64,000 nt of DNA from Simplicispira lacusdiani (GCF_003604195.1 NZ_QXGR01000006.1:1-64000), one strand, 5' to 3'; counted from the stretch's first letter, positions 30,284 to 39,298 are shown. Notes: generated from the sequence alone by a model not told the origin. A program made the numbers and translations.

Positions 30284-31120
30284 TCAAGCCTTGCGGATCA
30301 GCAGGGCTTCCTCGATCTTGTTGGCCAGTTGGGAAATGGCCAGCGCCGCAGGGCAGCCCGGCACCTGCAGCAGCAGCAGCTGGCGGCGCATCACCGCGTC
30401 GCGCACGGTCAGATCGGCTGGGATGTCGCCCATGTGGATCAGGCGCAGCGGGCGGCCGGAGTCGGTGGCCACGAAGCGCTCCAGCACCTGCTGGAGCTGG
30501 CTGGTGATGGCCCGGCCGTCTCCCGGGCGCGCGGCCTGGTTGACGACCATGCGCACATGCTGGCGCTTTTGCTGCATGGCCAGCACCTTGATGGCGGCGT
30601 AGGCGTCGGTCAGCGAGGTGGGTTCGGGCGTGGCCACGATGAGCACCTCGGAGGCCAGCGAAACCGAGAACAGCACCACGTCGGAAATGCCGGCGCCGGT
30701 GTCGAGCAGGATCACGTCGAAGCGTGGGGCCAGGGTCTGGATGACGTTCAGGAACTGGTTGCGCACCTCGGGCGTGAGGCGCGAATACTCGACCATGCCC
30801 GATCCCGCCAGCACGACCGAGAAGCCGCCCGGCGCGGGGATCACGGCATCGTCCAGGCTGGCCTTGCCGGTGAAGACGTCGTGCAGCGTGATCTTGGGGT
30901 GCAGGTTGAGCACCACGTCCAGATTGGCCAGGCCCAGGTCGGCATCGAGGACCAGCACGCGCTGGCCGCGCCGTGTGAGCGCCGCGGCGAGGTTGGCGGA
31001 AACGAAAGTCTTGCCGACACCACCCTTTCCGCTGGTCACGGCGATGATGCGCGCGCCCGGGGCGCCCGGAGCGGAGGTGGTGGACGAAGGGAGGGTGGAG
31101 GGGGACGGCGCGTCGCTCAT
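30284..31120 (-). CDS. MinD/ParA-type ATPase, FlhG/FleN-like
   Basis: A 278-residue P-loop ATPase. The deviant Walker A is VTSGKGGVGKTFVSANLAAA, followed by VLVLDADLGLANLDVVLNL and DVILLDTGAGISDVVLFSV, patterns close to FlhG/FleN, which control flagellar number or polar placement. A polar 20-residue leader precedes the domain. No flagellar genes are visible. Ten bases upstream the diguanylate cyclase ends, so the two are almost certainly co-transcribed, suggesting a link between polar organisation and cyclic-di-GMP (inference). A chromosome-partition role is less likely because no ParB-like partner is present. Confidence 0.8.
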   Translation of the reverse strand: MSDAPSPSTLPSSTTSAPGAPGARIIAVTSGKGGVGKTFVSANLAAALTRRGQRVLVLDADLGLANLDVVLNLHPKITLHDVFTGKASLDDAVIPAPGGFSVVLAGSGMVEYSRLTPEVRNQFLNVIQTLAPRFDVILLDTGAGISDVVLFSVSLASEVLIVATPEPTSLTDAYAAIKVLAMQQKRQHVRMVVNQAARPGDGRAITSQLQQVLERFVATDSGRPLRLIHMGDIPADLTVRDAVMRRQLLLLQVPGCPAALAISQLANKIEEALLIRKA

Positions 31121-31130
31121 CTCTTTGCTT

Positions 31131-31904
31131 TCAGTGGGCGCTGTCGTTGAGGTTCATGGCGGTCAGGTCGCCCCAGCCCGAAGGTGTGTAGAGAGGGCCA
31201 AAAAGCATGCCCTTCTCTTCGGCGGTGACGGTGCTGTCGGGCTGCTGCTCGATGCACACGCGGTTGCGGCCATCGAGCTTGGCCTGGTAGAGCTGGTGGT
31301 CGGCGCGGTCGGTCCACAGCGGCGTGGTCGAGCGTATCCACTGCAGGGCATAGGCCCCGCCGATGCTGATGGTGATGTCGAGCACGGTGGTGCTGTCGAT
31401 GCGCACGGGCGTGGCCGCGATGGTGCGGCGGATGCGCTCGGCCACGGCCTTGCCGAAGGCAGCCTGGCAGGCTGGCAGCACCACGGCGAATTCCTCGCCG
31501 CCGTAGCGCGCCAAGGTGTCCATGGGGCGGACGCATTCGCTCAGCGTGCGTGCCACGGCCTGCAGCACGCGGTCGCCGGCGGGGTGGCCATAGGTGTCAT
31601 TGACCTGCTTGAAGCGGTCGATGTCGAGCATCAGCAGCAGCGCGGCCTCGCCCGAGCGGGTCACGCGGTCGATCTCGCGCTCCAGCACGGCCTGGAAGTG
31701 GCGGCGATTGGCCAGCCCGGTCAAGGGGTCCTTGAGCGAGAGATCGCACAGCCCGTCGATCAGCCTTTGCAGGTACTGGGTGGGTGTAGGCGTGGGCGTG
31801 GGAGGGGCTGGATGTGCGACAGCGTCATGGCCGACCAGCGATATGGCCGTGTCCAGGCGGAGGTCGCGCAGATCGACGATTGGGGAAGACGCGGTGTGGG
31901 GCAC
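31131..31904 (-). CDS. Diguanylate cyclase (GGDEF), soluble
   Basis: A 257-residue cytoplasmic protein with a short N-terminal region including a Pro-Thr run (PTPTPTPT, residues 35-42) and a GGDEF domain: KDPLTGLANRRHFQAVL, LDIDRFKQVNDTYGHPAGD, active site RYGGEEFAVVL. RPMD is placed five residues before GGEEF as an inhibitory site. A 30-residue tail (KGMLFGPLYTPSGWGDLTAM) follows the domain and is not part of GGDEF. No sensor domain is recognisable. The gene precedes the MinD-like ATPase by 10 bases. Confidence 0.85.
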   Translation of the reverse strand: MPHTASSPIVDLRDLRLDTAISLVGHDAVAHPAPPTPTPTPTQYLQRLIDGLCDLSLKDPLTGLANRRHFQAVLEREIDRVTRSGEAALLLMLDIDRFKQVNDTYGHPAGDRVLQAVARTLSECVRPMDTLARYGGEEFAVVLPACQAAFGKAVAERIRRTIAATPVRIDSTTVLDITISIGGAYALQWIRSTTPLWTDRADHQLYQAKLDGRNRVCIEQQPDSTVTAEEKGMLFGPLYTPSGWGDLTAMNLNDSAH

Positions 31905-31938
31905 GGATGATTACGGTTCAGTCTGCGAAGTGTAACCT

Positions 31939-33639
31939 TCACGCGGTCTCTACCGGCATGGTTGTACCAATTTGTTGCAGGGCCTGGAGCGTCTCCGCAT
32001 CGGTGCGGTAGGTGCGCAATTGCGGTCCGGCGGCGAGCATGCCCGCGCGCTCCAATGCCTGTTCCACGGGCAGCTTGAGCCCGCTGATATGCAGCGTGCA
32101 GCCGTGGCGCTGCACCAGGGCGCGCAGGCGCGCGAAGGTTTCCACGCCGGTGACATCCACGCGGTTGATGGGCTGGGCGAACAGGCAGACATGGGCCAGG
32201 CCGGGCAAGTCCGCCATGCGTTCGGACAGGGTGCGCTCCAGGGCGCTGGCCGAGGCGAAGTCCAGCTCGGCGTCCATGCGCAGGGCCAGCAGGTGGGGCG
32301 CCAGCGGGGGCAGGTGCCACAGGTGGCGGTCGCGCAGGCTGCCGTCGGGGTGCAGGCCAACCTCGATGATGCGCGGGTGCAGCCGCTGGTAGAGGAAGTG
32401 GCTCAGGTTCACCACCAGCCCCGCCAGCACGCCCCAATAGAGGTTGGGCGCCGCCGCCAGCGTGATGGCGAAGGTGAGCAGGCCGATCACGGCCTCGACG
32501 CGCGAGATGCGCCAGAGTTGCGGCAGCAGGGCGGGCTTGATGAGGCCGGTGATGGCCGTCACCACCACGGCCGCGAGCACCGCCTGGGGCACGTGGTACA
32601 GCGCCGGAGTGAGCCACAGCAGCGCCACCAGCACCAGGGCGCAGGCGAAGATCGTGGCCCAGCCGGTGCGCGCGCCGGCATAGAGGTTGATCGCCGAGCG
32701 CGAGAAGGAGGAACTGGTGGTGAAGCTGCCGCACAGCCCGGCGCTGATCTTGGCCAGGCCCTGCGCGATCAGGTCCTGGTTTTCGTTCCAGCGCGTGCCG
32801 CCATCCTGGTGCTCCACCTTGGCGCTCGATGCCGTTTCCAGGAAACTCACCAGCGTGACCACCAGCACCGGCATGATGAGCGCGCCGAGCGTGCTCCAGG
32901 GCAAGGCGCCGGGCCAGTAGGGCTGGGGCAGGCCGGCGGGCAGCGCGCCCACCACGGCGCCGCCGCCTGCGGCATAGCCCAGGGCCTGGCTGGCCAGGGC
33001 TGCGGCACCCATCACGACGATGACGGCCGGGAAGCCTGGCCAAAAGCGCTTGGCCAGCGCCAGCGCGGCGATGCTGCCCACCCCCATGCCGGCGCCCAGG
33101 AGGTCGAAGTGCCGCAGTGCCGGGCTGGCGAGCAGTTCGCCCAGCGGCACGCGCAGGCCGGCGAGGGCGGGCAGTTGCGAGGCCAGGATCAGCAGCGCCG
33201 CGGCCTGGGTGAAGCCACTGAGCACCGGCGAGGTGACGAGGTTGAGCAGCCAGCCGAAGCGCACCAGGCCCAGCAGCAGCTGCAGCACGCCCGTCAGCAG
33301 GGCCATCCAGGCGGCCAGCGCCACCCATTGCGCGCTGCCGGGCTCGGCCAGGCCGGTGAGCGAGGCGCCGATGAGCAGGCTGGTCAGCGCCGTCGGGCCC
33401 ACGCTCAACCGCGATGACGAACCCCAGAGCACGGCTACCAGCGCGGGGATGAGCGATGCATAAATGCCCGTCACCAGCGGCATGCCGGCCAGAGCGGCAT
33501 AGGCCACCCCCTGGGGAACGAGCATGAGCCCCACGGTCATGCCGGCCCAGAGCTCGCCCCGCAACAAGGTCGCGTCTGGGCGGGGCCAGGCCAGGAAAGG
33601 AAACCAGCGGACGAGGGAAGCGGAAAACATGGCCGCCAT
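31939..33639 (-). CDS. SulP-family anion transporter with STAS domain
   Basis: A 566-residue inner-membrane protein of the SulP (SLC26) family, which moves sulfate, bicarbonate or carboxylates. Landmarks are GMTVGLMLVPQGVAYAALAG, PLVTGIYASLIPALVAVLWG and SVGPTALTSLLIGASL near the start, with about ten to twelve hydrophobic segments. A C-terminal STAS domain follows from about residue 460 (LRMDAELDFASASALERTL, NRVDVTGVETFARL). ATG 33639 or 33630 can be the start; neither has a good ribosome-binding site, so a leaderless or weakly translated message is possible. It is divergent from metC, which could fit sulfur supply, but substrate cannot be assigned. Confidence 0.82.
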   Translation of the reverse strand: MAAMFSASLVRWFPFLAWPRPDATLLRGELWAGMTVGLMLVPQGVAYAALAGMPLVTGIYASLIPALVAVLWGSSSRLSVGPTALTSLLIGASLTGLAEPGSAQWVALAAWMALLTGVLQLLLGLVRFGWLLNLVTSPVLSGFTQAAALLILASQLPALAGLRVPLGELLASPALRHFDLLGAGMGVGSIAALALAKRFWPGFPAVIVVMGAAALASQALGYAAGGGAVVGALPAGLPQPYWPGALPWSTLGALIMPVLVVTLVSFLETASSAKVEHQDGGTRWNENQDLIAQGLAKISAGLCGSFTTSSSFSRSAINLYAGARTGWATIFACALVLVALLWLTPALYHVPQAVLAAVVVTAITGLIKPALLPQLWRISRVEAVIGLLTFAITLAAAPNLYWGVLAGLVVNLSHFLYQRLHPRIIEVGLHPDGSLRDRHLWHLPPLAPHLLALRMDAELDFASASALERTLSERMADLPGLAHVCLFAQPINRVDVTGVETFARLRALVQRHGCTLHISGLKLPVEQALERAGMLAAGPQLRTYRTDAETLQALQQIGTTMPVETA

Positions 33640-33723
33640 TGTCGCGCGGCCGCCGGCCCGCCACTGTCGCGAGCAGGCGGGGACGCATGCGGGAATCGCC
33701 GCGCGGTGCCTTAGGATCGCGGC

Positions 33724-34959
33724 ATGAAAGACACAGAACAAACCCTGGATCTGACCACCCGCATCGTCCACCACGACTATCAGCCGCCGTCCGGCTTCGT
33801 GGCCCCGCAGCCGGGCGTGTTCAAGGCGTCGACCGTCATCTTTCCGAACGTCGCCGCCATGCGCACCCGCGAATGGAAGGACAAGAGCGGCTACACCTAT
33901 GGCCTGCATGGCACGCCCACCACCTTCATCCTTGAAGAGCGCCTTTGTGCGCTGGAAGGCGGTCTGCAGTGCGTGCTGGTGCCCAGTGGCCTGGCGGCCA
34001 TCGGCAACGTGTCGCTGGCGCTGCTCAAAGCCGGCGACGAGGTGCTGGTGCCCGACAACGCCTACGGCCCGAACAAGGGCATGAGCGTGGCCACGCTGGC
34101 GCATTTCGGTATCCGCGCCGTGCTTTATGACGCGCTTGATCCGACCGATCTGGCCGGGCGCATCACGCCCGCCACGCGCCTGGTCTGGCTGGAGGCGCCC
34201 GGCTCGGTGACACTGGAGTTCCCCGACCTTCCGGCCTTGGTGCGCATTTGCCGAGAACGCGGCGTGACCACGGCGCTGGACAACACCTGGGGCGCGGGCC
34301 TGGCGTTCGCGCCCTTCGACCTGACCGGCGATGGCAGCCTCGGTGTCGACATCTCCGTCCACGCCCTGACCAAATACCCCAGCGGCGGTGGCGACGTGCT
34401 CATGGGCAGCGTCATCACGCGCGACCCGGCGCTGCACATGCAGATCAAGCTGTTGCACATGCACCTGGGCCTGGGCGTGGGAGCCAACGATGCCGAGGCC
34501 GTGCTGCGCGCGTTGCCCAGCATCGGCCTGCGCTACCGTGCCCACGACCAGGCCGCTCGCGGCCTGGCGCTGTGGATGCAGCAGCAGGCGTCCGTGGTGC
34601 AGGTGCTGCACCCGGCGCTGCCGGGGTCGCCCGGCCATGTGCACTGGAGCACGCTGTGCGGCGCCGCCAACGAAGGGCAGGGCGCCGCAGCGGGGCTGTT
34701 CAGCGTGGTGATCGATCCGCGCCACACCCAGGCGCAAGTGGATGCCTTCTGCGATGGCCTGCGCTTCTTCAAGATCGGCTATAGCTGGGGCGGGCCGATG
34801 AGTCTGGTGATGCCCTACGACTTGCACGGCATGCGCCGGCTGCCGACGCCGCACCTGCACCCGGGCACCCTGGTGCGGTTTTCCATCGGTCTCGAAGCCG
34901 TGCAGGACCTGCGGATGGACCTGGAGCAGTCCCTGCGCCAGGCCTTCGCGCCGCGGTAA
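33724..34959 (+). CDS. metC: Cystathionine beta-lyase (PLP-dependent)
   Basis: A 411-residue Cys/Met-metabolism PLP enzyme. The sequence has TRIVHHDYQPPSGFVAPQP, YTYGLHGTPTTFILEERLCA, VPSGLAAIGNVSLALLKAGD, the PLP-phosphate region LDNTWGAGLAF and the Schiff-base lysine Lys217 in VHALTKYPSGG. It splits cystathionine to homocysteine, pyruvate and ammonia in methionine synthesis; cysteine desulfhydrase side activity is common. It starts 84 bases from the divergent SulP gene. Length is slightly above the usual 390-400. Other gamma-family lyases share the fold, but the motifs favour MetC. Confidence 0.82.
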   Translation: MKDTEQTLDLTTRIVHHDYQPPSGFVAPQPGVFKASTVIFPNVAAMRTREWKDKSGYTYGLHGTPTTFILEERLCALEGGLQCVLVPSGLAAIGNVSLALLKAGDEVLVPDNAYGPNKGMSVATLAHFGIRAVLYDALDPTDLAGRITPATRLVWLEAPGSVTLEFPDLPALVRICRERGVTTALDNTWGAGLAFAPFDLTGDGSLGVDISVHALTKYPSGGGDVLMGSVITRDPALHMQIKLLHMHLGLGVGANDAEAVLRALPSIGLRYRAHDQAARGLALWMQQQASVVQVLHPALPGSPGHVHWSTLCGAANEGQGAAAGLFSVVIDPRHTQAQVDAFCDGLRFFKIGYSWGGPMSLVMPYDLHGMRRLPTPHLHPGTLVRFSIGLEAVQDLRMDLEQSLRQAFAPR

Positions 34960-35011
34960 GCCGGTCCGGCGCCGGCAGCGCCTATGCCCTACTGATGAAG
35001 TGGGATATTTT

Positions 35012-35048
35012 TTGAGCTAAATCAATGATTTGGTGCGCGTCCTACAGT
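35012..35048 (+). promoter_or_regulatory. FNR-like box and -10 before the DUF2189 gene
   Basis: TTGAG-CTAA-ATCAA at 35012-35025 matches the FNR/ANR consensus TTGAT-N4-ATCAA in nine of ten defined positions. TACAGT follows at 35043-35048, then the ATG at 35072. The box overlaps the expected -35 region, close to the class II activator position although about four bases nearer than ideal. Oxygen-responsive control is therefore plausible. Confidence 0.45.
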
Positions 35049-35071
35049 GGGTCTATCACTCCTGTCGCGCC

Positions 35072-35854
35072 ATGAACACCACCACCGCACCGGATACCAC
35101 CGCCAAACCCATCGCCCTGCGCGCCCTGCAATGGTCCGACCCCTGGCGCTGGCTGCGCCAGGGCCTGCGGGATGTCCAGGCCGCGCCGGGCATCGCCCTG
35201 TTCTATGGCGCCTGGTTCTGGGGCATGGCCCTGGTGCTGGGCTGGGTGTTCCGCTCGCGGCCGGAATACGTGATGTCGATGGCCAGCGGCTGCCTGCTGG
35301 TCGGGCCGTTCCTGGCCATGGGCCTGTACGACACCAGCCGCCGGCGAGAGGCGGGCCTGGCGCCCGACTTGGGCCAGTCCATCACCTGTTGGGACCGGCA
35401 CCTGGGCAGCATGGGCATGCTCGTGCTCGTGCTCGTGGTGCTGGAGCTGCTCTGGGGACGCGCCTCGCTGGTCGTCTTCGCCGTGTTCTTCAACACGGGC
35501 ATGCCCTCCACCACGGGCGTGGTGCAGGCCATCTTCAACCCCGAGAACTGGAGTTTCGTCCTGGTCTACATGATGGTGGGCGGCATTTTTGCCGCGCTGG
35601 TGTTCTCCACCACGGTCGTGTCCATTCCGATGATCCTCGACCGGGACACCGATGCGCTGACCGCCGGCATCACCAGCATGCGCGTGGTGCTGGAAAACAC
35701 CGGCGTGATGCTGCTTTGGGGCGTGCTGATCACCCTGCTGGTGGCCGCATCGCTGTGGGCCTGGGGCGCGGGGCTGCTGTTGGTGGGCCCGCTGCTGGGG
35801 CATGCGAGCTGGCACGCCTACCGCGCGGCCGTGAAAGCGCCGGACCCGGCCTGA
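35072..35854 (+). CDS. DUF2189 family membrane protein
   Basis: A 260-residue inner-membrane protein with about six hydrophobic segments. DUF2189-type text includes WLRQGLRDVQAAPGIALFYG, SMASGCLLVGPFLAMGLYD-like sequence, SRRREAG, and VGPLLGHASWHAYRA near the end. The function of the family is unknown; in proteobacteria it often lies near respiratory or cytochrome oxidase genes. The start at 35072 is preferred because it follows the -10 by 24 bases and begins a polar leader. An FNR-like site upstream suggests expression at low oxygen (inference). It stands alone between metC and a small basic protein gene. Confidence 0.75.
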   Translation: MNTTTAPDTTAKPIALRALQWSDPWRWLRQGLRDVQAAPGIALFYGAWFWGMALVLGWVFRSRPEYVMSMASGCLLVGPFLAMGLYDTSRRREAGLAPDLGQSITCWDRHLGSMGMLVLVLVVLELLWGRASLVVFAVFFNTGMPSTTGVVQAIFNPENWSFVLVYMMVGGIFAALVFSTTVVSIPMILDRDTDALTAGITSMRVVLENTGVMLLWGVLITLLVAASLWAWGAGLLLVGPLLGHASWHAYRAAVKAPDPA

Positions 35855-35883
35855 ACCCCATGGGCGCCAAGGCAGCATGCTGT

Positions 35884-35889
35884 TACAGT
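35884..35889 (+). promoter_or_regulatory. -10-like TACAGT before the small TTG-start gene
   Basis: TACAGT at 35884-35889 lies 30 bases before the TTG start at 35920. The spacing suits a short untranslated leader. No convincing -35 is visible. Confidence 0.4.
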
Positions 35890-35919
35890 GGGTGTCAACC
35901 ACTTTAGAAAGCACGCACC

Positions 35920-36105
35920 TTGGCCACACCCAACTACGGATACGAAAAACGCCAGCGCGAGCTCGCCAAGAAGCAGAAAAAGGAAGACAAGCTGCGCGCG
36001 AAGGCTGCCAACGCGCGCCAGGCCGCTGCCGCAGCCGAAGCCGGCGAAGGCCCGGCCAATTCCGCGCCCACGGATACCCCGGCCGCCGAAGGCCCGGCGG
36101 CCTGA
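35920..36105 (+). CDS. Small basic/alanine-rich protein, TTG start
   Basis: A 61-residue protein beginning MATPNYGYEKRQREL and followed by a lysine-rich helix (AKKQKKEDKLRAKAANARQ), then an Ala/Pro-rich acidic tail (GEGPANSAPTDTPAAEGPAA). The start is TTG (35920-35922); no in-frame ATG lies between the promoter and this point. I recall similar short proteins in other Comamonadaceae, which supports it as a real gene. The N-terminal half is likely a charged helix or coiled coil; the tail looks disordered. Function is unknown; nucleic-acid binding is possible from charge alone. Confidence 0.65.
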   Translation: MATPNYGYEKRQRELAKKQKKEDKLRAKAANARQAAAAAEAGEGPANSAPTDTPAAEGPAA

Positions 36106-36118
36106 TTCAGCGGCGGCC

Positions 36119-36766
36119 TCAGCGCAACAGCGGCCGCAGCGCCGGCCAGACGTTGTCGAGCATGCGCGGGTGTGCCTGGGCGCTGGGGTGGATGCGGTCA
36201 GGCTGGAACATCGTGGCCGCGTCGGCACCGTTGGCCACTCCCTCCAGGAAAAACGGCACGAGCGCTGTCTTGTGCTCGCGCGCCACCACCTCGAAGGTGC
36301 CGGCGAAGCGCCGGGCGTAGTCGGTGCCGTAGTTGGGTGGCACCTGCATGCCCACCAGCAGAACGCGCGCGCCGGCTTGCTGCGCTGCCTTGACCATGGT
36401 GCCGAGGTTGTCCTCGGTGTTCTTGAGCGGCAGCCCGCGCAGCGCATCGTTGCCGCCCAGTTCGATGACCACCACCGTTGGCTTGTGCTGCGCCAGCAGA
36501 CCGGGCAGCCGGGCGCGTCCGCCCGCCGTGGTGTCGCCGCTCACGCTGGCATTGATGATGGTGGCGGGCCGCTTTTCGGCGGCCAGGCGTTTTTCCAGCA
36601 GCGCCACCCAGCCCGTGCCCCGGGGCAGGCCATATTCGGCGCTCAGCGAGTCGCCCAGCACCAGGATGGCCGAGCCTGAGGCCAGGGCCGGCAGACTGCA
36701 AAACCCCGCGAGCGCGCCGGCCGCCGCGCTCAGGATAAAGTGACGCCGTAGCCGATCTCGTATCAC
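36119..36766 (-). CDS. tesA: Periplasmic SGNH esterase/lysophospholipase TesA-like
   Basis: A 215-residue hydrolase with a signal peptide (FILSAAAGALAGFCSLPALA, cleaved before SGSA). The SGNH blocks are clear: ILVLGDSLSAEYGLPRG (Ser), NASVSGDTTAGG (Gly), ELGGNDALRGLP (Asn) and PDRIHPSAQAH (Asp/His). E. coli TesA acts as thioesterase I, protease I and lysophospholipase L1. The start is GTG at 36766, since no ATG fits and the signal peptide begins there. It is divergent from a YbbA-type ATPase with 15 bases between starts, the same pairing as tesA-ybbA in E. coli. Confidence 0.87.
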   Translation of the reverse strand: MIRDRLRRHFILSAAAGALAGFCSLPALASGSAILVLGDSLSAEYGLPRGTGWVALLEKRLAAEKRPATIINASVSGDTTAGGRARLPGLLAQHKPTVVVIELGGNDALRGLPLKNTEDNLGTMVKAAQQAGARVLLVGMQVPPNYGTDYARRFAGTFEVVAREHKTALVPFFLEGVANGADAATMFQPDRIHPSAQAHPRMLDNVWPALRPLLR

Positions 36767-36781
36767 AGAACAAAACCTTTC

Positions 36782-37477
36782 ATGTCCGAAGCCTCTACCT
36801 CGCCCGTGCAGCCCATTATTGCCGTGGAGCATGTCTTCAAGTCGGTCTCCGATTCCACCGGAACACTCGACATTCTGCGCGACATCGATTTCCAGCTGGC
36901 GCCGAGGGAAACCGTGGCCATCGTTGGTGCCTCGGGCTCGGGCAAGAGCACGCTGCTGTCCATCATCGCCGGGCTCGACACTCCCACGCGCGGCACGGTG
37001 CGCCTGGGTGGGCAGGATTTGTTCGCCCTGACCGAGGACGACCGCGCCGCGCTGCGCGCGCAGAAAGTGGGCTTCGTGTTCCAGAGCTTCCAGCTCATGG
37101 GCAACCTCACGGCGCTGGAGAACGTCATGCTGCCGCTGGAACTGGCCAACCAGCGCGATGCGCGCAAGCGCGCCGCCGAGATGCTGGCGCACGTGGGCCT
37201 GGGCCAGCGCCTGGGCCACTACCCCAAGGTGCTGTCGGGGGGCGAGCAGCAGCGCGTGGCGCTGGCGCGGGCCTTCGTGGTGCAGCCCGCCGTGCTGCTG
37301 GCCGACGAGCCTACCGGCAGCCTTGATTTCGCCACGGGCGAGACCATCATGCAGCTCATGTTCGACCTCAACCGCGAGCAGGGCACCACGCTCGTGCTGG
37401 TCACGCACGACCGGGGCATCGCCGAGCGCTGCGAGCGGCGCATCACCATCGAGGCCGGGCGCGTTTCCGGCGCGTGA
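36782..37477 (+). CDS. ybbA: ABC transporter ATPase YbbA-like
   Basis: A 231-residue ATPase of the MacB/LolD type. Walker A is GASGSGKSTLLS, the family loop VGFVFQSFQLMGNLTALENV, signature LSGGEQQRVALARAF, Walker B VLLADEPTGSLDFATG. It is divergent from tesA, as in E. coli, where ybbA is followed by the large permease gene ybbP. Here the next gene is rlmB after a repeat, and no permease is present in the window. The partner may be encoded elsewhere or lost. The ATPase motifs are all intact, so it is not decaying. Confidence 0.85.
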   Translation: MSEASTSPVQPIIAVEHVFKSVSDSTGTLDILRDIDFQLAPRETVAIVGASGSGKSTLLSIIAGLDTPTRGTVRLGGQDLFALTEDDRAALRAQKVGFVFQSFQLMGNLTALENVMLPLELANQRDARKRAAEMLAHVGLGQRLGHYPKVLSGGEQQRVALARAFVVQPAVLLADEPTGSLDFATGETIMQLMFDLNREQGTTLVLVTHDRGIAERCERRITIEAGRVSGA

Positions 37478-37481
37478 CGTC

Positions 37482-37545
37482 GTTTTGAGCGTTTTTTGCC
37501 TCCAGCGCTTTGTGGTAAAGCGCTGGCAGCTATTGAATTGATAGC
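37482..37545 (-). repeat. Interspersed palindromic repeat between ybbA and rlmB
   Basis: On the minus strand it reads gctatcaattcaatagc, then gccagcgctttaccac, aaagcgctggaggcaaaa. The agcgcttt/aaagcgct arms make a strong hairpin. It fills the gap between the ybbA stop and rlmB and could act on read-through of the shared transcript. Confidence 0.7.
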
Positions 37546-37571
37546 GGTTGGACGGAGCGGATAATTGCCCC

Positions 37572-38318
37572 ATGTCCAGCCCCAAAGTCCTGTTCGGCTT
37601 CCATGCCGTGGGCGTGCGCCTCAAGACGGCGCCGCAATCCATCATTGAAATCTATTACGAGGCCACGCGCCGCGACGCGCGCATGCGCCAGTTCCTGGAC
37701 CGCGCCAAGGAGGCCGGCGCCCGCCTGATCGAGGCCGACAGCCTGCGCATCGCCAAGCTTGCCGGCAGCCACGGCCACCAGGGCGTGGCCGCGCGCGTGG
37801 AGCCGGTGGCGCAGGTGACCTCGCTCGACGAACTGCTGGAACAGCTCGAAGCCGACGGCGTCGAGCAGCCCCTGCTGCTGGTGCTCGACGGCGTGACCGA
37901 CCCGCACAACCTCGGCGCCTGCCTGCGCGTGGCCGATGGCGCCGGCGCCCATGCCGTGATCGCCCCGAAAGACCATGCCTCGGGCATCAACGCCACCGTG
38001 GCCAAGGTGGCCAGCGGCGCCGCCGAGACCATGCCGTACTTCATGGTGACCAACCTGGCGCGCACGCTCAATGAGCTGAAGGAGCGCAACATCTGGATCA
38101 TCGGCACCAGCGGCGACGCGCCCCGCAGCATCTACCAGGCCGACCTCAAGGGCCCCGTGGCGCTGGTGCTCGGCGCCGAGGGCGACGGCATGCGCCAGCT
38201 CACGCGCAAGACTTGCGATGAGCTAGTGGGCATTCCCATGAAGGGCGCGGTCGAGAGCCTGAACGTTTCCGTGGCCAGCGGCATCTGCCTCTACGAGGCC
38301 CTGCGCCAGCGCGGCTGA
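37572..38318 (+). CDS. rlmB: 23S rRNA (guanosine-2'-O)-methyltransferase RlmB
   Basis: A 248-residue SpoU-family enzyme that methylates the 2'-O of G2251 in 23S rRNA. The N-terminal substrate-binding domain is VLFGFHAVGVRLKTAPQSI through about residue 75. The trefoil-knot domain has LLVLDGVTDPHNLGACLRVA, LVLGAEGDGMRQLTRKTCDE and ESLNVSVASGICLYEALRQR, the three SpoU motifs. The start at 37572 is the ATG directly before the conserved SSPKVLFGF. The next gene, cobB, begins 10 bases after the stop, so both share a transcript. Confidence 0.92.
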   Translation: MSSPKVLFGFHAVGVRLKTAPQSIIEIYYEATRRDARMRQFLDRAKEAGARLIEADSLRIAKLAGSHGHQGVAARVEPVAQVTSLDELLEQLEADGVEQPLLLVLDGVTDPHNLGACLRVADGAGAHAVIAPKDHASGINATVAKVASGAAETMPYFMVTNLARTLNELKERNIWIIGTSGDAPRSIYQADLKGPVALVLGAEGDGMRQLTRKTCDELVGIPMKGAVESLNVSVASGICLYEALRQRG

Positions 38319-38327
38319 GACCCGGCC

Positions 38328-39110
<783 letters not shown>

Positions 39111-39118
39111 TCACGGGG

Positions 39119-39298
39119 TCTTCAGGGCGGGGTGGAATTCCCCACCGGCGGTAGGCGGCGCGCATGGCCATCCTTGCGCACCGCGAGCCCGCGAGCGCCC
39201 TGGCCGCTTCGGTGGCCAGGGGTCAGCAGACCCGGTGCGAGGCGGCCCCTGCCGCTTCCAGTCCGGGGCCGACGGTCACAGTCCGGATGAAAGAAGAT
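39119..39298 (+). promoter_or_regulatory. FMN riboswitch (RFN element) controlling ribB
   Basis: The conserved RFN blocks appear in order: tcttcagggcggggtg and aattccccaccggcggta (39119-39152), agcccgcgagcg (39186-39197), ggtcagcagacccggtg (39220-39237), and ttccagtccggggccgacgg then cacagtccggatgaaagaag (39256-39296). The closing stem P1 pairs tcttc (39119-39123) with gaaga (39293-39297). Directly after comes a GC-rich hairpin, gccgaacgggcgc with gcgcccgctcggc (39301-39331), probably part of the expression platform. The remaining leader to the ribB ATG is open. FMN should reduce ribB expression. Confidence 0.92.

Noticed and set aside
31939..34860. A 973-codon reading of the SulP transporter
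   Set aside because: The added 400 residues are antisense to metC and lack transporter features; the SulP family start fits 33639 or 33630.
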